DNA of 64,000 bases from Streptantibioticus rubrisoli (GTDB lineage Bacteria; Actinomycetota; Actinomycetes; Streptomycetales; Streptomycetaceae): positions 186,001-250,000 of the forward strand of contig NZ_JANFNH010000003.1 in the NCBI RefSeq assembly GCF_024436055.1, read 5' to 3'. Below, one piece after another: positions 34,999 to 43,107 of the stretch. Position 1 is the stretch's first letter. Each line of letters starts with the position of its first letter. Under the pieces are notes generated by a model, which saw nothing but the letters and a program-made list of their open reading frames with translations, searched no databases and was not told the origin of the DNA. A program made the position numbers and the translations under genes.

Positions 34999-36432
34999 CC
35001 CGGACAGGTCCCGCACCACCGTGTGGTTGCGGTCGGCGATGGTGCCGAGGGTGTAGTGCGTCCAGGTGCCGAAGTACTCGGCGCGGGTGCGCTGGCTCCA
35101 GCGTTTCGCCAGCTCCGTGCGGGTCTTGTAGAAGTTGACCTGGTAACCGCCGGTGTGGCAGCGCAGTAGCGCGTAGCCGCCCGGGTACTCCTTGGCGGCG
35201 GCGACCTCCAGGAACTCCACCGCCTTGCTGTCCTGGGCGAAGGTGCGCTTGTTGCGGTGGGTGTGCCCGCAGTGGTGGAAGAACACGCCGGGGGCGCGGC
35301 GGTAGAGCGCCTCCAGTTCGCGGGCCTTGACCTGGTCCAGGTCGAAGCCGGGACCGGCCGCGGTGGTGACCGCCGACTCGAAGGTCACCGGGTGGTGGCC
35401 GAACAGCAGGGTGGGCCGGTCCCGGTCCTCCCGCAACTCCCGTCTCAGATCGGCGAGTTGACCGTCGTCCAGGGTGCCGCCCGCCGCGTCCAGCGTCGTG
35501 GTGTCGAGCCCGATGATCCGCAGGCCCCCCACCTCGTGGGTGGACAGTGTCTGCCGCCGGTACCGGAAGGTGTCCCCCCAGCAGTCGTGGTGGTCGTCCG
35601 CGCCCGGCACCGGGGTGCACCCGGCGTAGTCCTGGCCGACGTGCGGCCGGTCGTGGTTGCCGCGGGCCACGAAGTAGTCCCGGCCCAACCGGCCCCAGCC
35701 GTCCAGCAGTTGGCGCACCCGGGTCACGTCCTTCGGCCGGGCCTCGGCGGTCAGGTCACCGGCGACCAGCAGCACGTCGGCGCCCCGGTCGGGCTGGCGC
35801 AGGTCCGCCAGCAGCGCTTCCAGCATCACTTCCGGATACGGTGGCAGGCCCGGGTCCTGCCGGAACGACGGCGGCCAGTCGCCGACGATGACGCCCGCGG
35901 TCTGCTCGCCCATGTGCAGGTCGTTGCAGAGCGCGACGGTGAACAGATACCGCCCGGGCGGAGGCAGCAGCGTGGTGAACACTCCTGGCGCGTCCATCGA
36001 CCCGCCGCTGCCCGGGAACTGCAGCGCGGACTGCTGGGCCACCTGTCCCGCCGACCGGCCCTGGAACGCGTAGGTACGCCCGGGTTCCAACCCGTGTACC
36101 TCGGCGTAGTGGAACGCCGTCGGGCTGGTGTCGTGGAACACGGTGCGCAGCGAGCCGGGGTTGCCGGGCTCGCCCAGCAGCAGTTCGGTGTCGGTGGGGA
36201 CGGGGGTGGGCGCGCCGTAGCGGTCCACCTCGGTCGTCGAGCCGGTGAACCAGGTGATCACCACACTGGTGTCGGTGACCGTCACCACGTCCAGATCGGT
36301 CACCAGCAGCCTCTTCGGCCGCGCGGCGGCGGAGGCGGCACCCGCCCCCGTGGCCACGTCGGCGAACGGCAGTACCGCGACCAGACCGGCCCACGCCAGG
36401 GCCTGTCGGCGAGAGGAGGGACAGCAGTCCAT
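34981..36432 (-). CDS. Tat-exported metallophosphoesterase
   Basis: 483 residues from the ATG at 36432 (GGAG about 14 bases upstream). The twin-arginine signal SSRRQALAWAGLVAVLPFAD is at residues 5-24. A fibronectin-like N-terminal domain (VTDTSVVITWFTGSTTEVDR and EVHGLEPGRTYAFQGRSAGQ) precedes the calcineurin-like domain with LCNDLHMGEQ (D-x-H), LLVAGDLTAEA (GD), FVARGNHDRP (GNHD), LLFGHHPV and FFHHCGHTHRNKR (GHxH). Two-metal phosphatase/phosphodiesterase acting outside the cell, in the purple-acid-phosphatase-like architecture. Its 3' end overlaps the FAD enzyme gene by 18 bases. Confidence 0.92.
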   Translation of the reverse strand: MDCCPSSRRQALAWAGLVAVLPFADVATGAGAASAAARPKRLLVTDLDVVTVTDTSVVITWFTGSTTEVDRYGAPTPVPTDTELLLGEPGNPGSLRTVFHDTSPTAFHYAEVHGLEPGRTYAFQGRSAGQVAQQSALQFPGSGGSMDAPGVFTTLLPPPGRYLFTVALCNDLHMGEQTAGVIVGDWPPSFRQDPGLPPYPEVMLEALLADLRQPDRGADVLLVAGDLTAEARPKDVTRVRQLLDGWGRLGRDYFVARGNHDRPHVGQDYAGCTPVPGADDHHDCWGDTFRYRRQTLSTHEVGGLRIIGLDTTTLDAAGGTLDDGQLADLRRELREDRDRPTLLFGHHPVTFESAVTTAAGPGFDLDQVKARELEALYRRAPGVFFHHCGHTHRNKRTFAQDSKAVEFLEVAAAKEYPGGYALLRCHTGGYQVNFYKTRTELAKRWSQRTRAEYFGTWTHYTLGTIADRNHTVVRDLSGLRPVR

Positions 36433-36597
36433 GGCTGGGAAGTATGCTCCTCGGCCTTGAACTTGGGGAGAAGACGGGATGACGGGTCCACCGGTGTGAC
36501 CGGATCGCCGCGGGCCCCGCACCGGCAGGCGGACGGCGGGATCCTGGTCGGCGGCCGGTCCGCGCTGGCGGGCGCCGCCGTGCTGGGTCAGTCTGGG

Positions 36598-36804
36598 ATG
36601 GTGAGCCGGTATCCGTATGTGGTGTACGCCTGGGACGGGCACAGCCCGTACCGGCTGGTCATGTTTCCCAACGAGAGCTACCGGCAGGTGCACACCCGGG
36701 AGGAGCTCGAGGTGCTGGCCAAGGAGTGGGGGCTGGACCTCGACGATCCCGACCAGGTGGTGTGGGAGGGCGGCGACCGCTGGCCGCCACCGTCACAGCA
36801 GTGA
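36598..36804 (+). CDS. Small hypothetical protein
   Basis: 68 residues from the ATG at 36598 (GTG at 36601 is an equal alternative). It reads VVYAWDGHSPYRLVMFPNES and EELEVLAKEWGLDLDDPDQV: an amphipathic, Trp- and Tyr-rich protein-like sequence, unlike the antisense frames around it. No family recognised. It overlaps the convergent SpoIIE-phosphatase gene by 12 bases. The upstream gap (36433-36597) is the divergent promoter region with the phosphoesterase. Confidence 0.6.
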   Translation: MVSRYPYVVYAWDGHSPYRLVMFPNESYRQVHTREELEVLAKEWGLDLDDPDQVVWEGGDRWPPPSQQ

Positions 36805-37908
36805 GCCCCGGTGCCCGGCGGGCGCGTCGCGGCGCACCGCCAGCACCGCCGCGTCGTCGTTCAGCGCGCCCGCGTACGCCCGGACGTCGTCCAGCAGCTC
36901 GTCCAGCAGCGTCTCGGGGTCGTCCGCGCGCATCGCGGTGACCCGCTCCAGCAGCGGGTAGAACCGGTCCGACGCGTCGCGCGCCTCGCAGACCCCGTCG
37001 GTGTAGAGCAGCAGCAGCTCACCGGGCTGGAAACCGATGGTCCGGGCGGTGTACGCGCCGCCCACCAGCGACAGCAGCGCCAGCGGCGGGGCGTACTCCG
37101 GTGGGTCGACCTCCGTCGTGGCGCCGGAGGCGTCGCGTAGCAGCGGCGGCGGGTGGCCGCAGTTGACGATCGCGGTCGGGCCCTGGTCCGGGACGCTGAC
37201 CAGGACCGCGGTCACGAACTCCTCGCCGCCCGGCCGCCGGGCGAGCACCCCGTCCATCCGGCGCGCCACCGCCGTCAGGTCCCCCTCGGTCTGCGCGGCG
37301 TCCCGGAACACCCCCAGCACGTCCACCGCCGCCTCCACCGCCGACAGCCCCTTGCCGCGCACATCGCCGAGCAGCATCCGCGTCCCGTAGGGCGTCGGCA
37401 GCACCTCGTACAGATCACCGCCGATCCGGGCCTCCGCCGCGGCGGCCACGTACCGGACGGCGACCCGCAGCGGCCCGAACCGGCGGGGGACCGGCCGCAG
37501 CAGCGCCTGCTGGGCGGCGGCGGCCACGTTGCGCACCTGGGCCAGCTCACGCTCCCGGGCGGCGACCAGCGCCACCGAGGCGGTACTGGTGAAGGTGACC
37601 GCCAGCACGGTGGCCGCGGCCGTGGCGTGCACCACCGTGGGCACGCCCTGGTTGGCAAGGCCCAACAGCGCCACGCCCGCCGTGCCGATCAGCCCGGCGA
37701 CCATCGGTACCACGGCTTTGCGGGTGCTGATCGCCGTCAGTACGGGCAGCGCGGCCAGGATCGGGGAGAACGTCGAACGGGAGCCGGTGAGCAGGTCGAC
37801 CACGATCGCGGCGGCGATCAGCAGGTACGCCAAACCGACCAGTAGCCGCACGCGCGGCGACAGGCGCACCGGCGGCAACTTCGGCTGGGCAACCGCGACC
37901 TCGGCCAT
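36793..37908 (-). CDS. Membrane-anchored SpoIIE-type PP2C phosphatase
   Basis: 371 residues from the ATG at 37908, preceded by GGGAG. Three to four N-terminal helices (RVRLLVGLAYLLIAAAIVVD, SPILAALPVLTAIS, AVVPMVAGLIGTAGVALLGL) are followed by a linker coiled-coil (AARERELAQVRNVAAAAQQA). The catalytic SpoIIE/RsbU domain has AEARIGGDLYEVLPTPYGTR, LLGDVRGKGLSAVEAAVDVL, FVTAVLVSVPD, NCGHPPPLLRD and LLLYTDGVCEARD; the metal aspartates are in GGDLYE, GDVRGKG and TDGV. It dephosphorylates an anti-anti-sigma factor or similar protein. No sigma/anti-sigma partner is adjacent. Confidence 0.93.
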   Translation of the reverse strand: MAEVAVAQPKLPPVRLSPRVRLLVGLAYLLIAAAIVVDLLTGSRSTFSPILAALPVLTAISTRKAVVPMVAGLIGTAGVALLGLANQGVPTVVHATAAATVLAVTFTSTASVALVAARERELAQVRNVAAAAQQALLRPVPRRFGPLRVAVRYVAAAAEARIGGDLYEVLPTPYGTRMLLGDVRGKGLSAVEAAVDVLGVFRDAAQTEGDLTAVARRMDGVLARRPGGEEFVTAVLVSVPDQGPTAIVNCGHPPPLLRDASGATTEVDPPEYAPPLALLSLVGGAYTARTIGFQPGELLLLYTDGVCEARDASDRFYPLLERVTAMRADDPETLLDELLDDVRAYAGALNDDAAVLAVRRDAPAGHRGSLL

Positions 37909-38195
37909 GGCTCCCTCCTGCCCGACTCGCCCGGCAGTCATGAACCATTATCCCGCGCTCAGGCCCGTCAGGATTGGCCGAAAGACCCACCGAGGAAGAG
38001 GGGCCGCTCGCCGCCGAAACCGCCCCCAGGAGACCCCGTACCGAAGCGGCCCGAGCCTGTCCCGGAGGCCACCACTGCGGGCGGCCCGCCCTCGCGGAAC
38101 CCACCGGGCGGCGTCCGCGCCGCCATCTGCCGTTGTGCGCCGGTGCGTTGGGCACCGTCCGGTCCCGCGCCGTCACCGCGCGCGAAAAGCAGAAG

Positions 38196-38233
38196 GCCTG
38201 CCCGGTGCGACGGGGGATGCACACCGGGCAGGC
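38196..38233. terminator. 12-bp stem with downstream T-run
   Basis: GCCTGCCCGGTG (38196-38207) pairs exactly with CACCGGGCAGGC (38222-38233) around 14 bases. On the + strand a TCTTTTT tract follows nine bases later; on the − strand a CTTCTGCTTTTC tract follows. This is one of the few stems here with T-rich flanks, so an intrinsic terminator or attenuator is likely. Confidence 0.55.
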
Positions 38234-38354
38234 ACATGGATCTTTTTACCGCATCGAGAGGTGGTTATGCATCAAAATCTTGTTCGCTTTGTCGCTCACC
38301 ACGCCATGGACAACGAAATCAGGCCATGTGCTCGCATCAGGGCCGTGGGGGGCG

Positions 38355-38393
38355 AGGGGCGGCGCCGGGCCGTCGTGGCGCGGCGCCGCCCCT
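38355..38393. terminator. 13-bp GC stem-loop downstream of the XRE gene
   Basis: AGGGGCGGCGCCG (38355-38367) and CGGCGCCGCCCCT (38381-38393) are perfect complements around a 13-base loop. Lies 70 bases beyond the XRE stop on the − strand. Confidence 0.6.
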
Positions 38394-38400
38394 GCGGTGT

Positions 38401-38431
38401 AGGTGGCCCTGACCCCCGTCCGGGGCCACCT
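38401..38431. terminator. 9-bp stem-loop next to the XRE stop
   Basis: AGGTGGCCC (38401-38409) pairs with GGGCCACCT (38423-38431), only 7 bases from the previous stem, giving a double hairpin. First stem met by transcription leaving the XRE gene. Confidence 0.5.
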
Positions 38432-38462
38432 CGTTGTGAGGCCGTGTGGACACGGCTTCGTT

Positions 38463-38933
38463 TCAGGGTGTTTGGGGAGGGTCGGAAGGCAGGTTCATCT
38501 CGCGGCGGAACTGGCCGATGATCGTGGTCAGGCAGTCCTGTACGTCCGGCGGCAGGCCCACCGCGCGCAGCGCGATGGCGCGTACCCGCTGGTCGCGCAT
38601 GGCGACGAGGAAGCGGACCTCCTCCTCCACCCGCTGGGCCTGGGACGCGGACAGGTCGCCCAGCAGATAGCCGACGGGCACGCCGAAGAACTTGGCCACC
38701 GCGCGCAGCACATCGGGGCTGGGATTGGCCCGCTTGCCGTTGCGCAGCATCGACAGGTACTGCTCGGTGAGGGTGACCCCGCCGTACTCCTCGGTGCCCT
38801 TGCTGATCTCGGCAGCCACATGGGCGTTGGTGTAGGGAGCCCCGGGCGGGTGCATGTGGGCGAACAGGTAGTTGAGGCGTTCGGCCAGCGACCCGCACGT
38901 GGCCTTGGGCGGTGTGTCACCTCCGGCTGCCAT
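38463..38933 (-). CDS. XRE-family regulator, EspR-like
   Basis: 156 residues. It reads GSLAERLNYLFAHMHPPGAP then YTNAHVAAEISKGTEEYGGV, TLTEQYLSMLRNGKRANPSP (recognition helix QYLSMLRNGKR), DVLRAVAKFFGVPVGYLLGD and a C-terminal helical dimerisation part (RVEEEVRFLVAMRDQRVRAI). The long N-terminal insertion between helices, the NP/PSPDVL block and the ~156-residue length resemble mycobacterial EspR and related streptomycete regulators. An array of CTTAACTG half-sites lies just upstream, which suggests autoregulation. The divergent amidohydrolase end (39085) is 3' of that gene, so the operators serve this gene only. Confidence 0.9.
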   Translation of the reverse strand: MAAGGDTPPKATCGSLAERLNYLFAHMHPPGAPYTNAHVAAEISKGTEEYGGVTLTEQYLSMLRNGKRANPSPDVLRAVAKFFGVPVGYLLGDLSASQAQRVEEEVRFLVAMRDQRVRAIALRAVGLPPDVQDCLTTIIGQFRREMNLPSDPPQTP

Positions 38934-38953
38934 CTCTACCGTCCTTCCAACGT

Positions 38954-39066
38954 CTCACCGCCAGTTAAGCCACTTAACTGCACGCTTGGCATCCTGCCAT
39001 GTAAGCGCTGCCTTGCACCAGTCGTATTAAGAAACCGGCTGTTCAGGCCACTTAACTGGCGGTGAG
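38954..39066. promoter_or_regulatory. CTTAACTG operator array upstream of the XRE gene
   Basis: CAGTTAAG (38962-38969) and CTTAACTG (38973-38980) form an 8-bp dyad with a 3-base spacer. A third copy, CTTAACTG at 39051-39058, is the core of a perfect 16-bp inverted repeat: CTCACCGCCAGTTAAG (38954-38969) with CTTAACTGGCGGTGAG (39051-39066). TTAA is rare in this genome, so three exact 8-mers in 120 bases are far from chance. They sit 20-130 bases upstream of the XRE start, ideal for autorepression with possible looping. Confidence 0.7.
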
Positions 39067-39084
39067 GTGATGGCCCGGTACGGC

Positions 39085-42000
39085 TCACACGCCCACGTCG
39101 CAACAGCAGTCACGGCGCAACTGGCGGCCGACCGCCAGCCATTCGGCATCCGCCGCCGACGCCCGGCGCGCGGCGTGTCCCGGTGTCGTGAAGCTGCCCA
39201 CCAACTCCGCCTGCTCGTAGGGGACTCCGCCGCGCAGCACCGACACCGTGCGCACCAGTGAGTCGAAGTCGGTGAACGGATCGCCGTCGATCACCGTCAG
39301 GTCCGCCAGCTTGCCCTCCTCGACGGTGCCCAACTCCCGTTCCACTCCGAAGACCTGGGCCGGAATGGCGGTCGCGGTGCGCAGGGTCCGCGCCGCCGAC
39401 AGGCCGCAGCGGTGCAGCGCCCGCAGCCCCATGTGCAGATGCAAGCCCACCGGCACCAGCGGGGAGTCGGTGCCCATCGCCACCAGACCGCCACCGTCCA
39501 GCACCCTGCGGTAGGCGCCCACCTCCGTTTCCAGCGCTGCCAGTTGGTCGGCCGTCGCGGGTCGCGCGGCGAGCTGGCGGACCGCCGCGGTGTCCCACGG
39601 GGGCATCAGCACGGTGACCCGGGGGTCGCTGGCGAGCGCCGGATCGTCGCCCACCAGCGGTGCCGCGGTGAACGGCGTGGCGATCATCCGGAAGCCGGGC
39701 GCCGTGTACAGCTCCAGCAGGTCCTCGTAGGAGTGCCCGGTGGCCGTCACGTCATGCCCGAACTCCAGCCGCTGCGTGGCGTGCAGATGGGTCGTCAGGT
39801 CCTGTCCGACCTGGATACCCGGTGTGCACAGATGACTGCCGCTGCGCACCCCGAGCCGCTCGTGCGCGAAGCGCGCCGCCGTCTCCATCACCCAACCGGG
39901 CGCGCGCACATAGGTCTTGACGAAGTCCCAGTCCAGCGCCGCCGCCCGGGCCAGCGACCGGTCGAGCCCCTCCCGGGTGCGGTGCGCCCTGCCCATGCTG
40001 TACGCCACCCGCGAGCCGTCCAGCAGCTCACCGGTGGCCAGCAGCCGCGGCCCGGCCAGCACGCCCGCCGCGACCGCGTCCCGGATCCGGGCCTGCTCGT
40101 AGGCGTAGCCGCCCAGCGATACCGCCGTGGTGATGCCGTAGGCGAGCTGCAGGCAGGTCTGCCGACCGCCGTAGGTCGTCTGCCAGGGATGTGTGTGCGA
40201 ATCCCACAGCCCGGGTGTGACGGTGTACGAGGAGGCGTCGATCCGCCGCAGCGCGGGCCGCCCGGCGCGGTGCGGTTCCACGGCGGTGATCCGCCCGCCG
40301 CGCACCACCACGTCGACGTCATGCCGGACCTGCTCGCCGGTGCCGTCCCACAACTGCCCGGCGTGCACCACGGTGTCGGCGGGCGCCGGGCGCCGGTAGT
40401 CGAGCGGCACGCGGATCGTACGGGCGGTGCCGCCCGCGGCGTCGATCAGCCGCAGGGTGCCCGACGACAGGTACAGCAGGCTGCGCGAGTCCCCGGACCA
40501 CGACGGATGGTCCGCGGCCTCCTCGGTGAGCTGCCGTGGCGCCCCGTCCGGGGTGCCGTCCGGACGTACCGGCAGCAGCCACAGCGCGGACTCCGCGATG
40601 ACCGCCATCCAACGGCCGTCCGGTGACCAGACCGGGCCCGAGTCATGGCGGTCGGAGATGGACACATGCGGCGCCACGGCGTGCAGCCGGGCGGTGCCGT
40701 CCGTGGCGTCCACCACCCGGATCAGGTTGTAGCCCTCACGGAACCGCTGGTTGAGCCGGTTGCGGTCGCAGAACGCCACATAGCGGCCGTCCGGCGACCA
40801 GCTCGGCCGACCCGGCAGGCCGCCACCGCCCAGCGGCGCGGCGAGTACCCGCTCGGTGCCCTTGGCCAGATCGCGCACCACCAGGTTGCCGGACATGTCC
40901 ACACAGGCCAGCCGCTCGCCGTCCGGCGAGAGCGCCGGATACACCCGGCCGCCAGAGGCCAGCACGGTCTCCTCGCCCGAGGCGAGGTCACGGCGGCGCA
41001 CCGCGAACAGCCCGTCCCGGTCGTCGGCGTACAGCAGGGAACGCCCGTCCCGCGCCCAGACCGGGCCCAGCAGGTACCGGGTGGGCTCGGTGCTGACGAT
41101 CCGGCGCGGTCTGCCGCCCGAAGTGCCGCACAGCCACAGCGAGTTGAGCGCCGCGAAGGCCACCTGCCGGCCGTCGGGGGACAGCGCGGGCAGATGCACC
41201 CCGCGCACCGGGCGTACGCCGGAGCCGTCCAGGTCGTACTTCTTCACCCGGTAGCGCGGCCGGTCCACGGGCAGCGCGGCGGCGAACGGGATCCGCCGGG
41301 CGGCGGCGGGCCGCTGCGGGCACAGCAGCCGGAACTGTCCGTCCACGGTGACCAGCAACTCGTCGTCGGACGTCCAGCGCGGTGGGGCGGGCGCCAGGTC
41401 CCCGTCTATCGGCACCGGCGCGCCGTCCACCACCAGCGTGCAGGAGGCGGCGGGCGCGGGGGTGGTGCGCAGATAGGCGAGCCGTCCGCGAGGTGAGACG
41501 GCCGGGACCATCAACTGGACGCCGGGGGTCGGGTCGGTGTGCGTCACGGTGACCGGTCCCGAGCCGTCGGCCGGGACGGAGGCGATGGTGCGGGCGTCCA
41601 GCGCGGTGCCGCCGGGCGCGCCGGAGGCCACCGGCCGGGCGCGGACGAACCGCACCTCGCGGCCGTCCGGCGACCAGGTCGGGTCGAAGTCCTCCCAGGG
41701 GCCGTCCTGCAGCGGACCCTGCTGGCCAGGCAGTCCGGTGATCCGGGTCAGCCGTCCGGTCGCCACGTCGAGCAGCCAGATCCGGTACGGGCTGCCCGCC
41801 GTTGGCCCTTCGTAGTCCCCGCCGCGCTCGGAGGCGAAGGCGATCCGGGTGCCGTCCGGCGACCAGGACGGGCCGCGGTCGTCCCAGGGGCCGTCGGTGC
41901 GCTGTCTCAGGCCCGAGCCGTCGGGGCGCAGCGTCCAGATGTGGAAGCCGCCGCCCCGGTAGGCGCACACGGCCAGCAGTTCGCCGTCGGGGGAGAAGAC

Positions 42001-42318
42001 CGGGCGGGTCGGCTCCAGGTCGGGCGTGCTGATCGGTACCGCACGGCCGCCGCCGGACGGCAGCGACCACAGCACGTTCTGCACCTCGGCGATGATCCGG
42101 TCGCCAGCGGGGGACAAGGTGGCCGAGCCGTTGGTGCCGGAGGTGAGGGAGAGCGTGGTGCGCCCGGTGGCGCCGTCGGCGGTGGGCGGTGCGGCGAGGG
42201 CCTCACCCGGTAGGCCGAGTACGGCTGAGGCGGCCGCGGCTGACGCGGCCGCCTGTAAGAAACCGCGCCGGGAGAGCGCGGAACCGGTGGTGTCGGAAGG
42301 GTCCTGAACGGTGTCCAA
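39085..42318 (-). CDS. Tat-exported TolB-like propeller / amidohydrolase fusion
   Basis: 1077 residues. The twin-arginine signal LSRRGFLQAAASAAAASAVL is at residues 15-34 with a cleavage region near GEALAAPP. Residues ~60-640 contain many PD40/WD40-like blades (FSPDGELLAVCAYRGGGFHI, WSPDGTRIAFASERGG, LSPDGRQVAFAALNSLW, WSPDGRYVAFCDRNRLN). Residues ~660-1077 are an amidohydrolase: VVRGGRITAVEPH, TPGLWDSHTHPW (metal HxH near residue 708), TGHSYEDLLELY, MGTDSPLVPVGLHLHMGLRA (metal Asp), and LGTVEEGKLADLTVIDGDPF. This is the family of exported amidohydrolases of the imidazolonepropionase type; a peptide-derived or cyclic amide substrate is likely. A possible remnant start context lies in the 789-base upstream gap. 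Confidence 0.93.
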   Translation of the reverse strand: MDTVQDPSDTTGSALSRRGFLQAAASAAAASAVLGLPGEALAAPPTADGATGRTTLSLTSGTNGSATLSPAGDRIIAEVQNVLWSLPSGGGRAVPISTPDLEPTRPVFSPDGELLAVCAYRGGGFHIWTLRPDGSGLRQRTDGPWDDRGPSWSPDGTRIAFASERGGDYEGPTAGSPYRIWLLDVATGRLTRITGLPGQQGPLQDGPWEDFDPTWSPDGREVRFVRARPVASGAPGGTALDARTIASVPADGSGPVTVTHTDPTPGVQLMVPAVSPRGRLAYLRTTPAPAASCTLVVDGAPVPIDGDLAPAPPRWTSDDELLVTVDGQFRLLCPQRPAAARRIPFAAALPVDRPRYRVKKYDLDGSGVRPVRGVHLPALSPDGRQVAFAALNSLWLCGTSGGRPRRIVSTEPTRYLLGPVWARDGRSLLYADDRDGLFAVRRRDLASGEETVLASGGRVYPALSPDGERLACVDMSGNLVVRDLAKGTERVLAAPLGGGGLPGRPSWSPDGRYVAFCDRNRLNQRFREGYNLIRVVDATDGTARLHAVAPHVSISDRHDSGPVWSPDGRWMAVIAESALWLLPVRPDGTPDGAPRQLTEEAADHPSWSGDSRSLLYLSSGTLRLIDAAGGTARTIRVPLDYRRPAPADTVVHAGQLWDGTGEQVRHDVDVVVRGGRITAVEPHRAGRPALRRIDASSYTVTPGLWDSHTHPWQTTYGGRQTCLQLAYGITTAVSLGGYAYEQARIRDAVAAGVLAGPRLLATGELLDGSRVAYSMGRAHRTREGLDRSLARAAALDWDFVKTYVRAPGWVMETAARFAHERLGVRSGSHLCTPGIQVGQDLTTHLHATQRLEFGHDVTATGHSYEDLLELYTAPGFRMIATPFTAAPLVGDDPALASDPRVTVLMPPWDTAAVRQLAARPATADQLAALETEVGAYRRVLDGGGLVAMGTDSPLVPVGLHLHMGLRALHRCGLSAARTLRTATAIPAQVFGVERELGTVEEGKLADLTVIDGDPFTDFDSLVRTVSVLRGGVPYEQAELVGSFTTPGHAARRASAADAEWLAVGRQLRRDCCCDVGV

Positions 42319-42431
42319 GAAGGCTCCCTGGCTTGTTGGTTGAGGGGGAGTTCGATGTTGCGCGCTGCCGATCGTGGCACAGCCCGGGCGCCAAGCAGGC
42401 CGGGCGAGGTCATCTGAGGTTGGGCACCACC

Positions 42432-42496
42432 CCGAAGGGCCGCGGGGCTGTGTTTATGTGCGGCTCCGCCGCGTGGGCGCGACCAGCCACAACGAC
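42432..42496 (-). repeat. Dispersed intergenic repeat, copy 1
   Basis: About 59 bases, from CCGAAGGG to CCAGCCAC, match the reverse complement of 57750-57808 with three mismatches. It contains a GTGCGGCT...CCGCGTGG-type internal dyad. Both copies are intergenic. Such GCGCGGGGC / GTGGCTGG elements recur widely in streptomycete genomes and are not coding. Confidence 0.75.
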
Positions 42497-42583
42497 GCTG
42501 CGGACGATCGACGGCATAGCGCCGCACGCCCAGCGGAGCGCTTAGACATACCGGCCGTCCGGAGTCAAGGTTCGGTCAAGTAG

Positions 42584-42614
42584 TTGCGCGCATGTGCAAG
42601 AAGAAGGCTAGACT
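42584..42614 (+). promoter_or_regulatory. Candidate promoter of the Mg2+ transporter leader
   Basis: TTGCGC (42584-42589) and TAGACT (42609-42614) are separated by 19 bases and lie about 20 bases before the M-box. TAGACT is a good streptomycete −10 element; the −35 and spacing are weaker. Confidence 0.4.
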
Positions 42615-42632
42615 TCAACCGATGTTGCAAGA

Positions 42633-42792
42633 GGCACCTCGTTCGGTGAGGCGTCTGCACGGACACAGGCCACTGATCCCACCCGTCGAGAGACGCTCCG
42701 GATCAGGACAGGTCTCCCCGAGTTAAGGGGTGACCCCAAGTGGCTTCCCGCTCTTGGCGGGACACGCCGTGGAGTGCCAAAGCTCTGACGAG
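42633..42792 (+). ncRNA. M-box (ykoK-type) Mg2+ riboswitch
   Basis: The leader has the diagnostic M-box blocks in order: GTTCGGTGAGGC (42641-42652), GTCGAGAGACGC (42685-42696), a helix TGATCC (42674-42679)/GGATCA (42700-42705), ACAGG just after, and the closing strand GTGCCAAAGCTCTGACGAG (42774-42792). GGCAC (42633-42637) pairs with GTGCC (42774-42778) as the closing helix. M-box RNAs fold with bound Mg2+ and switch off Mg2+ transporter genes. Here the target is the Nramp-family gene at 43108, about 315 bases downstream. Boundaries are approximate. Confidence 0.85.
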
Positions 42793-42880
42793 TTGGGGTG
42801 AATCAGCCGTGTTCGGGCTGGTCCGCTCCTTGCCGAGTCCGTTTGGCGCACAGCGCCCCGGCCGGGAGGAGGCGAGAGAC

Positions 42881-42958
42881 ATGGATTGCAGTAGCAGTAG
42901 TCCGGGCCATAGTCAGCCCCGCATCCGCTTGTCCTCGTTGACCTCCGGCACGCGGTAA
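42881..42958 (+). CDS. 25-residue leader ORF between M-box and transporter
   Basis: ATG at 42881 follows GGGAGGAGG with ideal spacing; the frame reads MDCSSSSPGHSQPRIRLSSL plus five residues and stops at TAA (42956-42958), a codon rare in this genome. It is serine-rich with PG and QPRIR. It lies downstream of the riboswitch and 149 bases before the transporter start. By analogy with the Pro-codon leader mgtL upstream of mgtA in enterics, translation of it may add a second control layer. Expression is inferred from the ribosome site only. Confidence 0.45.
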   Translation: MDCSSSSPGHSQPRIRLSSLTSGTR

Positions 42959-43107
42959 CCACCTTCCCTGCGCGCACCACAGCACCACAGATCGCGGTCC
43001 CGTACGGCCTAGAGCCGCTCGGCCGCGGTTCGGCGTGCGCTCGCAGGGGGGATTGCTGCTGCGTGCCCCCTAGCAAAGCCCCCTGACGGGGAACTGGGAG
43101 GCCCGTA

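Larger units (their letters stand above)
37909..38462. other. 554-base gap with three hairpins and one candidate short ORF
   Basis: No conserved gene. A + strand frame at 38266-38521 (84 codons) starts MHQNLVRFVAHHAMDNEI after a good GAGAGGTGG site and has AT-rich first codons, but it runs through two hairpins into an Arg/Gly-rich tail and into the 3' end of the XRE gene. Either only its first ~20 codons matter or it is not coding. The hairpins are listed separately. Confidence 0.4.

Noticed and set aside
42774-42802. GGGGTGAATC in the Nramp leader suggested a ydaO (c-di-AMP) riboswitch.
   Set aside because: The other ydaO blocks are missing, while the M-box blocks are present in the right order and spacing and this piece is at its 3' edge.
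42633-43107. yybP-ykoY (Mn2+) riboswitch, expected for an Nramp gene.
   Set aside because: No paired GGGGAG loops of that family; M-box signatures fit instead.
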